A stretch of 11,324 bases of DNA. Origin: Microthrixaceae bacterium. GTDB taxonomy: Bacteria; Actinomycetota; Acidimicrobiia; Acidimicrobiales; Acidimicrobilacustridaceae. This document shows positions 1-6,263 of this stretch, in pieces (the stretch's first letter is position 1; each line of letters opens with the position of its first letter). Both the position numbers and the translations under genes were made by a program. The notes under the pieces are model-generated. The model worked only from the letters and a program-made list of their open reading frames with translations. It was not told the DNA's origin and made no database searches. Location of the stretch: assembly GCA_947455015.1 (NCBI GenBank), contig CANGMY010000032.1, positions 1 to 11,324 of the forward strand. Direction: 5' to 3'.

Positions 1-550
1 CGCAGCTTGTCGTGCCCGAAGGGACGGCGATTGGTTCGATGAATTGGGTAAGGCCGAGGAGTGCATTGCTGGTCGAACCTGTTGCACTTCCGATCGTGTT
101 GCTGTTGGCGTCGTAGAAGGTGAAGGTCCAAGTGAGTTCACCTTTGGCCTAAAACGAGAACTCATAGGTTCCCGGTGAAAGCTCGATGTCGTCCTGCGTC
201 ATGATGGCATTGAGTGCGAGCGTTGCGAGCTGCGCGTTTGCGGCGATCTGAGGCGAGAGACCATCGGCTGAGAGGATCGGAGGCGTTTCTTCTATCTGTT
301 GATAAGTCACGACGCCAGTGGTGGCCCCCCGCAGGCGGAGGACGAGGTGAAGGGTTGACTCTTTCTGGATGTTGTAATCCTGGAGTGTTCGTCCGTCTTC
401 AAGTTGATTGCCGGCGAAAATTAGTCGTTGCTGATTGGGCGGGATTCCCACTTTGTAATCAATTTTCGCCTTGACGTTTTCGATCGAGTCGTAAGCTTCG
501 ACTTCAAGAGTGATCGTTTTGCGCGTGAGGGTTTTGATGAAAATTTGCAT
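1..550 (-). pseudogene. Ubiquitin-like/jelly-roll fusion, interrupted by in-frame TAG, 3' end outside window
   Basis: Residues 1-76 are nearly eukaryotic ubiquitin: by hand alignment I count 64 of 76 identities to human ubiquitin. The Leu8-Ile44-His68-Val70 patch and Lys6, 11, 27, 29, 33 and 63 are kept, but Lys48 is Asn and Gly76 is Ala. A tail starting TGVVTYQ matches the tail of the upstream paralogue. Translation stops at TAG (plus-strand 149-151), where the paralogue has Trp; one G-to-A change explains it. Beyond the stop the same frame continues open to the window edge and stays paralogous, with LTW, LLGLTQF and PSGTTSC. Without readthrough the product is 133 residues. The ATG at 550 has an AAGGA ribosome site 9 bases upstream and lies 22 bases after the previous gene, so the two are probably cotranscribed. 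No signal peptide is visible. It is a recent pseudogene, a deliberately short form, or a base-call error. Confidence 0.85.
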
Positions 551-559
551 AGCGAGAGG

Positions 560-564
560 TCCTT
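560..564 (-). promoter_or_regulatory. Ribosome binding site of the downstream ubiquitin-like gene
   Basis: AAGGA on the minus strand, 9 bases before the ATG at 550. It sits in the 22-base gap after the upstream paralogue's stop. It fixes the start at the native ubiquitin Met1 and suggests translation from a shared transcript. Confidence 0.6.
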
Positions 565-572
565 GGTGGCGT

Positions 573-1250
573 TCAGCCGGTGAAATTCGGTGCGACTGCA
601 GATTCGGTGGTCGGCGTTGGGGCGCAAACCTCGATTGCGGTGAGGCTCACGAGGTCGAGCAACGCGCTTTGTGATGTAGCGGTGAAGACGAGATCACAAG
701 AGGTCGTGCCGGTTGGTGCGGTGATTTCCTCATCGAACTGTGTGAGGCCAATGAGGGCGCCGGTGGTTGAGCCTGTTGTCGTGGAGATCGTTGCACCAAC
801 TGAATTTTTGAAGGCGAACTCCCAAGTGAGTTCATCTTGCGCCCAAAACGAAAACGCGTAGGTCCCTGGCAGAAGTGCGATGTCGTTTTGGCTGAGGGTT
901 GCGCCAACATTGAGTAGAGCGAGTTGAGCGTTTGGTGCTACTTGTGGCGTGATGCCTTGCGGGTTGAGGTCGGGTGGAGCTTCGCCTAGGTCCTGATAGG
1001 TGACAACGCCGGTAGCGGCTCGAAGGCGAACAACGAGTTGAAGCGTTGCTTCTTTCTGGATGTCGTAGTCAGCGAGGGTGAAGTTTTCTTGGAGTTGCTG
1101 TCCCGCAAAGAACAGTCGCTGCGCATCGGGCGGGATTTCCTCTTTGTCATAAATCTTTTGCTTAACATTTTCGATGGAATCCGATGACTCGACATCGAGT
1201 GTGATGGTCTTTCCCGTGAGGGTTTTGACAAAAATCTGCATGCCGCTCAT
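573..1250 (-). CDS. Ubiquitin-like domain fused to a jelly-roll-like C-terminal domain
   Basis: A 225-residue protein. After MSG comes a ubiquitin domain (residues 4-79) with 56 of 76 identities to human ubiquitin by hand alignment. Lys6, 11, 27, 29, 33 and 63 are kept. Lys48 is Gln, Ile44 is Phe, His68 is Gln and the Gly75-Gly76 tail is Ala-Ala, so E1 activation or deubiquitinase cleavage at that point is unlikely. Residues 80-210 look like the later strands of a carbohydrate-binding-type jelly roll: LLPGTYAFSFWA, then TGTTSCDLVFTA, then LLDLVSLTAIEVC. The two Cys could form a disulfide if exported, yet no signal peptide is present. The protein ends P-N-F-T-G, matching the P-S-F-T-G end of the beta-helix protein in this arm. 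It lies 47 bases after the methyltransferase gene and has no clear ribosome site; ATG at 1241 (the true ubiquitin Met1) is an alternative start. The domain call is firm; the function is unknown. Confidence 0.93.
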   Translation of the reverse strand: MSGMQIFVKTLTGKTITLDVESSDSIENVKQKIYDKEEIPPDAQRLFFAGQQLQENFTLADYDIQKEATLQLVVRLRAATGVVTYQDLGEAPPDLNPQGITPQVAPNAQLALLNVGATLSQNDIALLPGTYAFSFWAQDELTWEFAFKNSVGATISTTTGSTTGALIGLTQFDEEITAPTGTTSCDLVFTATSQSALLDLVSLTAIEVCAPTPTTESAVAPNFTG

Positions 1251-1299
1251 AGCTCAGGGACTTCGCTTTCTTGATGCGATGGAGTGGAAGACATGGTGG

Positions 1300-2253
1300 T
1301 CATAGCGCTTTGCGTTGGATTACGACGGTGACATGTCGCGCCGATTTCAGTCCGGGGAGAGTTTCCGCGGTTCCGTCAGCAGCGGCATGGAAAGGATGCG
1401 GCGCCGGAGTCGGTTCGACGAGCGTGGCGAATCCTTTGCGTTCAAAGCCTTCGATCAAATCGCGCAATGGATTTGTTCCATCGAGGAACGTCAGGTCCGC
1501 GCAGAGGGCGATGAACACTCCGCCGGGGGTAAGAAGCTCGGTTCCTTCGAGGATGAATCGCCGAGGAAGTTCGAATCCAGTTTCTCCGCCCTGAGAGTAG
1601 ATGCGTCCTTCGGCACGATGAGCCGGCACCCACGGCGCGTTGATGCAAACGAAATCAAACGTTCCCGGTCGAAGGCCAGCGGCCACATTGTTTGTTATGA
1701 CGTGCATGCGAGATTTCTTCGACTCGGGAAGTAGTTCTCGACTGAGTTGCGCGGTGCGTGTGGCTCGTTGATTGATATCGGTCGCAAGAACAGTCTCGTA
1801 ACGAGAAGTGAGGAAGGCGGCGACGAGACCTGTTCCGGTCCCAAGGTCAATTGCCCGCTTCCCGTGCAATGCGTATTTCCATGCTTGATCGCGCAAGAGC
1901 CATGTGTCAGCTCCGGCGTAGACGCTGTCGATAGGAACGTCATCAGCAGAACCGAGAAACGGGAGGATCGCCATCGCTTTGCCATCCGAAAGCACTTCGA
2001 AGGAAAGGGAGAATCGACTTTCTTCAGTGATCGTTGCGGCTCCCATTTCAAGGAGCGCTTCGACCTGCTGCGGTCCGCCAAGGAAGCGCGATGCAACAGC
2101 AACGTCGATGTAGTTGCCTAAAGCGAGGTCAGCAAGCGCCTGATTCTTCTCTTCGTTAATTTGAAGCCGGCCGAATCGATTGATGAAGCCTGCGTCGGTG
2201 AGATGCCGTCCGAGCTCCCGCACCGCCTGAATGCAAAGCGGCGATGCAAGCAT
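1300..2253 (-). CDS. Class I SAM-dependent methyltransferase, PrmC/MTS-like with N-terminal helical domain
   Basis: About 317 residues from the ATG at 2253. An N-terminal helical part (about residues 1-120) precedes a Rossmann methyltransferase domain. Motif I is IDLGTGTG (about 135-142), the acidic SAM ribose-binding loop is TDIN (about 158-161), and motif IV is NAPW (about 205-208). NAPW stands where PrmC/HemK and N6-adenine methyltransferases carry NPPY. The layout resembles actinobacterial methyltransferases with an N-terminal DUF7059-type domain, but those I recall are longer. The substrate cannot be read from sequence. The frame stays open up to a TTG at 2322, overlapping the end of the Tat-signal gene. 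I prefer ATG 2253 because it is ATG and has GGAA just upstream, although the spacing is short. It sits between the Tat gene and the ubiquitin-like genes on the same strand. Confidence 0.85.
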   Translation of the reverse strand: MLASPLCIQAVRELGRHLTDAGFINRFGRLQINEEKNQALADLALGNYIDVAVASRFLGGPQQVEALLEMGAATITEESRFSLSFEVLSDGKAMAILPFLGSADDVPIDSVYAGADTWLLRDQAWKYALHGKRAIDLGTGTGLVAAFLTSRYETVLATDINQRATRTAQLSRELLPESKKSRMHVITNNVAAGLRPGTFDFVCINAPWVPAHRAEGRIYSQGGETGFELPRRFILEGTELLTPGGVFIALCADLTFLDGTNPLRDLIEGFERKGFATLVEPTPAPHPFHAAADGTAETLPGLKSARHVTVVIQRKAL

Positions 2254-2294
2254 GAGTTCCGGAGGCCAGTGCTTAATGAGCGCCGAGTTTGGTG

Positions 2295-2600
2295 TCACGG
2301 CGGCGGCGAAACGAAGGTCCAACCTGGCGCGGTGTTCCCTGTTGCTCCGTCCTCAAATGAACCGTTCGTAATGAGATTGCCCGAACCGATTGGATTCGAT
2401 CCGCCGAGGTTCACCTCGTTGTAGGGGTCCGAAGGGCCATGCCAGTAGCCGGTGAATCCGGCAGCGTCTCCGAGGCAGGGATCGGTGCTTCCAGAAACGG
2501 TTGCACTCGCGAGGCCACCGGGGTTGAAGACCATGAATCCGGCAACACCCAAGCCGATACCGAGTGCTCGGCGACGGCTGACCTGTGGGGAGGAACTCAT
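2295..2600 (-). CDS. Tat-signal protein ending inside a jelly-roll-like domain (probably truncated)
   Basis: A 101-residue protein. A twin-arginine signal is clear: SRRRALG at 8-14, a hydrophobic stretch at 13-28 and a likely cleavage site after ASA (31-33). The mature part has one Cys (42), then NGSFEDG (79-85) and PGWTF (92-96). These are typical first strands of DUF642 or CBM4/9-like jelly rolls, which normally continue for more than 100 residues. Here a TGA follows within five residues (VSPPP), so the domain cannot fold by itself. The missing later strands resemble the C-terminal part of the ubiquitin-like proteins further down the same strand (see findings). No ribosome site is obvious before the ATG at 2600. 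It follows the beta-helix gene by 68 bases and may be a remnant or half of a split domain. Confidence 0.75.
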   Translation of the reverse strand: MSSSPQVSRRRALGIGLGVAGFMVFNPGGLASATVSGSTDPCLGDAAGFTGYWHGPSDPYNEVNLGGSNPIGSGNLITNGSFEDGATGNTAPGWTFVSPPP

Positions 2601-2668
2601 CGCTGAAAAGTAACAGATGGGAGGAACGGTTATCCGGTCGCTCAGGAATCTGCGGTGCTTGTTGGAGC

Positions 2669-4456
2669 TCAGCCGGTGAAGGAGGGCTTCACGGTGGGAT
2701 CCTGAATTTCGTACGCACCGATGTCGACAAGACCGTTAACGACTCGTGCGAAGCCTGAACCGCGTTGATCGAAATCGCTGCCCGGGAAGGCCGGAAGCGT
2801 CGCGGGACCAGCATCGATCGCAGGGCTGCCAGCGAGCAGTGCGAACGTGCTCGTGGGTCCGCCATTGTTGGTGAGTGGTCCGAGCAACAGAGCTGCTCCG
2901 GTAACGCCGGTCTGCGTGCCACCTTCGTCGGTTACCGGAACAAGTGATGTGCCGATGAGTGAATGAGTGGAAGTGACAACGATTGCGGTTGCGCCGGCGC
3001 CTTGACCGAGGTCGGTGGAACCGTTTCCGGCGAGAATTGTGGAGTCGAGTGTTAGCGGTCCGACGACTGCAGTGATGCTGCCCGCCGGAGTTAGTCCTCG
3101 CTTGGCAGAGCGTGAATGCACACTTCCTGGTGCGATTTCAGGAGTAGTTACAGAAACGCCGGAAATACCAACCGATTGATTCTGCGTGATTGTGTCGGCA
3201 ATGAGCGTGAGGCCACCGGTCGAACCTTCGATAGCGCCGCCCTCACCGCCGTTTGCGCGGTTTGTGGCAATCGTTGAGTTCGCGATTCGAGTAACGGTAT
3301 TGCCCTCAACATGAATGCCACCTCCACCCAACGCGGCGGTGTTTCCAGCAATCGTGCTTGATTCAATCTCAAGGAATTCAGCATTCACAGAAATCGCGCC
3401 ACCTGAGGCAGCGGCGGTGTTGTTGGTGAGCGATGACCCGGAGATGTGCAACGTTTCGGCGTAGCCAGTGATCGCTCCGCCATTGCCGTAATTGCCGGTC
3501 GTTGTGGCGGAGTTGCCTGAGAACGTGGAATTGCTGATGTCGACCATGCCGCCGTCGAGATAGAGCGCACCACCGGAACCGTCGACGACGTGGTTGCCTG
3601 AGAATGTGGAGTTCGAAATGATGAGGTCGCCACGAGAAAGGTGCAGCGCGCCACCTTCGATAGAGCTCTCGTTGTTGGTAAGGGTCGAGTTGCTAATGGT
3701 CGTCGTGCCGTTGTCAACGCTGAGGTACAGCGCACCACCTTCGCCGCTGTCGTTGGCGTTGCCGTCGATGACATCGGAAATCAGATTGACGTTCGTGCCG
3801 TCGGAGCCGACCGTGATCGCCCCGCCTTCGTCGTGGCCCTTGTTTCCCGAAATAGTTGAATTCGAGATTGTCACTGACCCGCCGGTGTGGCCCTTGATGC
3901 CGATCGGGCCCCCCTCGAGCGCATAACTGTTCGTGATGCTCACATTGTCGATGACGACGTCGGCAGTGGCGTTGAGGAACATGATCGCTGACCCGTAGAA
4001 GGAGTTGGCCCCCTTGTACGAACCGACGATGGAGACATCGGAGATCGTTACCGAACCGGACACCGCCGCGAAGTAGAACACCGTGGATCCACCCGGGGTT
4101 CCGTCGCGCCAACCACCGTCGATCGTCACGCCGGAGACTCCGAGGATGTCGACAGCTTCGTTAATGGTGGGGAGGTCCGACGCGAGGGAGATGGTTCCGG
4201 TCAGTCCTGCGTCGAAGGAAATGACATCCGCACCCGGGGTCGTGTTGGCGTCGTTGATCGCCGATCGCAATGAACCTGGGCCATTGTCGTTGGTGTTGGA
4301 GACGCTGATGACGGGATTGGCCATCGCAGCCGAGGAAGTGACAGCCAGCAGGCCGCCTGAACCGGCAACGAGGACTGCACCCGATCCGAGAGCAACGGCG
4401 CTGGACCGACCGATGCGTCGCGCTCGAGTAGCGGGGGAAGTGGAAGTGGGGCTCAT
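2669..4456 (-). CDS. Secreted right-handed parallel beta-helix protein with choice-of-anchor Q-type C-terminus
   Basis: 595 residues from the ATG at 4456, which has GGAG 5 bases upstream; a TTG at 4537 would add an implausible extension. A basic start (RARRIGR, 11-17) and hydrophobic segment (about 18-46) form a signal peptide with likely cleavage after AMA (44-46). Residues 50-105 carry the NDNGPGSLRSAI opening common to polymorphic-outer-membrane/CSLREA-type surface proteins. Residues about 135-425 hold at least eight beta-helix coils of 24-30 residues, with a recurring pattern of SxSTxxxN then GGAI/L. The C-terminal part (about 525-585) has NNGGPTSTFALLAGSPAIDAG, FDQRG and DIGAYE, the signature of 'choice-of-anchor Q' proteins. 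The protein ends P-S-F-T-G with no membrane segment after it. It is a likely cell-surface or released adhesin or glycan-binding protein and the first gene of the left-arm minus-strand cluster. Confidence 0.9.
   Translation of the reverse strand: MSPTSTSPATRARRIGRSSAVALGSGAVLVAGSGGLLAVTSSAAMANPVISVSNTNDNGPGSLRSAINDANTTPGADVISFDAGLTGTISLASDLPTINEAVDILGVSGVTIDGGWRDGTPGGSTVFYFAAVSGSVTISDVSIVGSYKGANSFYGSAIMFLNATADVVIDNVSITNSYALEGGPIGIKGHTGGSVTISNSTISGNKGHDEGGAITVGSDGTNVNLISDVIDGNANDSGEGGALYLSVDNGTTTISNSTLTNNESSIEGGALHLSRGDLIISNSTFSGNHVVDGSGGALYLDGGMVDISNSTFSGNSATTTGNYGNGGAITGYAETLHISGSSLTNNTAAASGGAISVNAEFLEIESSTIAGNTAALGGGGIHVEGNTVTRIANSTIATNRANGGEGGAIEGSTGGLTLIADTITQNQSVGISGVSVTTPEIAPGSVHSRSAKRGLTPAGSITAVVGPLTLDSTILAGNGSTDLGQGAGATAIVVTSTHSLIGTSLVPVTDEGGTQTGVTGAALLLGPLTNNGGPTSTFALLAGSPAIDAGPATLPAFPGSDFDQRGSGFARVVNGLVDIGAYEIQDPTVKPSFTG
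3512..3613 (-). repeat. Direct repeat within the beta-helix gene
   Basis: A 21-base near-identical unit occurs at 3512-3532 and again at 3593-3613, differing at two positions. The copies are 81 bases (27 codons) apart. Each encodes the SNSTFSGN part of consecutive beta-helix coils. This is ordinary coil duplication and keeps the reading frame. Confidence 0.7.
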
Positions 4457-4621
4457 TGCATCTCCAAAGTTCATGGTTCGCCAAAGTGTGGGGTCGTGTT
4501 CTGCTGGCAAGGCACGCCGGCAACCACAACCTCGCAATATTAGGTCACATCATTGAGGTGTGGCGGGGAGTTGGCGGTGCCCTACGATGCCCACGGCGAA
4601 AGCCGCCGAGAGGGGAGCAAC
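4457..4621. promoter_or_regulatory. Divergent intergenic region, probable promoters for both arms
   Basis: 165 bases between the start of the leftward beta-helix gene and the start of the rightward DUF35 gene. On the minus strand TAATAT (4542-4537) is a candidate -10 about 80 bases before the beta-helix ATG. On the plus strand TACGAT (4583-4588) is a candidate -10. Neither has a convincing -35 at normal spacing, so I do not assign promoters precisely. Being the only divergent gap over 100 bases in the window, it most likely holds the promoters of both operons. I saw no clear palindromic operator. Confidence 0.4.
4611..4617 (+). promoter_or_regulatory. Ribosome binding site deciding the GTG start of the DUF35 gene
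   Basis: AGGGGAG ends four bases before the GTG at 4622. It favours that start over an upstream in-frame start at 4553, whose extra residues resemble no DUF35 N-terminus. Confidence 0.65.
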
Positions 4622-5014
4622 GTGTCCAAGCAGATTCCAATGGTCGACTATCTGGTGCTCGGAGATTCACCGCACCTGGTCGCCAACGAGTGCACCGACT
4701 GTGGTGCAAAGTTCTTTGATCGCCGCAATGCGTGCGCATCGTGTGGTGGAACATCGTTCAAGAAGACCGATATCGCCACCGAAGGCGAGATTCGTTCGTT
4801 CACGATCGTCACCGCTTTCATGCCGGGTGCTGACAACTACGTACCAGTGGTTGTTGATCTTGGCGGCACAAGTGTGCGCGGTCAGCTCATCAACACTCCT
4901 GCCGAGGCCGCGAACATCGCGCTCGGTCAGAAGGTTCGACTCACTACCTATTCCATCGGCGCCGACACCGCAGGCACCGAGGCCATCAACTACGGCTTCG
5001 AGCCGGTCAACTGA
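4622..5014 (+). CDS. Zn-ribbon/OB-fold (DUF35) acyl-CoA-binding partner protein
   Basis: 130 residues from a GTG with a strong ribosome site. A rubredoxin-like Zn ribbon has two Cys pairs, CTDC and CASC, near residues 24-41. An OB-fold follows, with GEIRSFTIV and a later VRGQL and GQKVRLTTY. DUF35 proteins bind acyl-CoA and pair with thiolase-like enzymes. Known cases are the archaeal thiolase/HMG-CoA synthase complex and the actinobacterial steroid side-chain enzymes (Ltp2 aldolase with ChsH2). The thiolase gene starts 11 bases downstream, so the two proteins very likely form a complex here. The family call is firm; the pathway is inferred from the pairing. Confidence 0.92.
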   Translation: MSKQIPMVDYLVLGDSPHLVANECTDCGAKFFDRRNACASCGGTSFKKTDIATEGEIRSFTIVTAFMPGADNYVPVVVDLGGTSVRGQLINTPAEAANIALGQKVRLTTYSIGADTAGTEAINYGFEPVN

Positions 5015-5025
5015 GGGGAACGACC

Positions 5026-6237
5026 ATGGCAAACGATGACATTTGGATTCTCGGCATCAACATGACCAAGTTCGGAAAGCATCCGGACAAGGACGTTGTC
5101 GATCTTGCCTCCGAGGCTGCGCTTGCTGCGCTCGCCGACGGTGGCGTCACTATTAAAGACATGGGCATCCTCGCTGCCGGCAACCTCATGGGTGCTGCAG
5201 CCGGTATCGGTCAGCAACTGCAGAAGCAGATTGGTCAGACCGGCATCCCGGTGTTCAACGTCGCCAATGCATGCGCAACGGGTGCAACCGCGCTTCGTAC
5301 CGTGATCATGGCGATCAAAGCGGGCGAATGCGATATGGGTCTCGCCGTTGGCGTCGAAAAGCTTTCGGGTGCAGGCATGCTCGGCGCCGGTTTCGGTGCA
5401 GCATCGTCTGACGAATGGACTCCCGCTGGTCGTTACGGCGCCGTGTCTGGTTTCGAAGGCAAGCTCGGCACCGACATGATGCCCGGTGTGTTCGCGCAGG
5501 TCGGTATGGAATATCTGCACAAGCACCCCTATGACGGCGCCGACTTCGAACTCTTCGCCGGTATTTCAGCGAAGAACCACTTCAACTCCACCATGAATCC
5601 GCTTGCGGCAATTCAGAAGGACATGTCGGTTGAGCAGATCATGGCCGAGCCCATGATCGCGTACCCGAACACTCGTGCAATGTGCTCGGCAAATAGCGAT
5701 GGCGCTGCGGCTGCTGTTGTTGTTTCCGGTGCGAAGTTGCGCACGTTGTCGAAGGAACAGCAGAAGCGTGCCGTCAAGGTTTCGGCGTCGATCCTTACGA
5801 GCGATCCTTACCAAGAGGCATGCCAGATCCTTCCCGACGTCAACACGCTTACTCGTTCGGCCGCCAAGCAGGCGTACGAGCTTGCAGGCATTGGTCCGGA
5901 AGATCTCGACCTTGTCGAACTCCATGACTGCTTCGCTACCGCGGAACTCGTGCATTACGACAACCTCATGCTTTGCACTGAAGGCAATGCGGTTGACTTC
6001 TTCCTGTCAGGCGCAACCACGCGTGACGGCAAGACCCCAGTAAATGTTTCTGGTGGTCTCGAGTCGAAGGGTCATCCCATCGCCGCAACGGGCATCGCCA
6101 ACATCTGGGAAATCTGTTACCACCTTCGTGGTGAAGCAGGCCCTCGTCAGATCGAAGGCGCCAAGGTTGGACTTGCGCACGTCATCGGCCTCGGTTCGGC
6201 CTGTGGAGTGCACATCCTCGAGAAGTCCGGACTCTGA
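5026..6237 (+). CDS. SCP-x/lipid-transfer-type thiolase (acetyl-CoA acetyltransferase-like)
   Basis: 403 residues, full length for the family, from an ATG with GAGGGGAA just upstream. The nucleophile Cys83 lies in NACATGATAL, the HDCF motif of SCP2-type thiolases is at 300-303, GHP at 349-351, and the C-terminal Cys393 in SACG. All usual thiolase catalytic positions are therefore filled. Expected chemistry is thiolytic cleavage or condensation of a 3-ketoacyl-CoA in the cytoplasm. With its DUF35 partner, a role in steroid or branched side-chain degradation, or a retro-aldol reaction as in Ltp2, is also possible. The catalytic Cys makes ordinary thiolase activity the simpler reading. A TetR gene follows 26 bases later on the same strand. 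Confidence 0.92.
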   Translation: MANDDIWILGINMTKFGKHPDKDVVDLASEAALAALADGGVTIKDMGILAAGNLMGAAAGIGQQLQKQIGQTGIPVFNVANACATGATALRTVIMAIKAGECDMGLAVGVEKLSGAGMLGAGFGAASSDEWTPAGRYGAVSGFEGKLGTDMMPGVFAQVGMEYLHKHPYDGADFELFAGISAKNHFNSTMNPLAAIQKDMSVEQIMAEPMIAYPNTRAMCSANSDGAAAAVVVSGAKLRTLSKEQQKRAVKVSASILTSDPYQEACQILPDVNTLTRSAAKQAYELAGIGPEDLDLVELHDCFATAELVHYDNLMLCTEGNAVDFFLSGATTRDGKTPVNVSGGLESKGHPIAATGIANIWEICYHLRGEAGPRQIEGAKVGLAHVIGLGSACGVHILEKSGL

Positions 6238-6263
6238 GACCCAGCGTCAGCGGGTCGTTCATC

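Noticed and set aside
1..1250. Eukaryotic contamination as the source of the ubiquitin genes
   Set aside because: The domains are fused in frame to the same bacterial-type domain, have bacterial ribosome sites and spacing, contain no introns and sit among bacterial genes. A chimeric assembly is not excluded but is less likely.
573..1250. A Bil/Bub-type bacterial ubiquitination defence operon
   Set aside because: No E1, E2, E3-like or JAB deubiquitinase gene is present in the window and both ubiquitin domains lack the terminal glycine needed for conjugation.
2445..2460. AGFTG inside the Tat protein as a third copy of the P-x-F-T-G tag
   Set aside because: It is internal, near the mature N-terminus, lacks the Pro, and the match is only about ten bases; likely chance.
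3594..3926. Plus-strand open frame opposite the beta-helix gene
   Set aside because: It is a shadow of a repetitive gene; no ribosome site, domain or sensible composition.
4457..4537. Upstream TTG start extending the beta-helix protein by 27 residues
   Set aside because: The extension is Cys/Arg-rich and precedes the natural signal peptide; ATG 4456 has a well-spaced GGAG.
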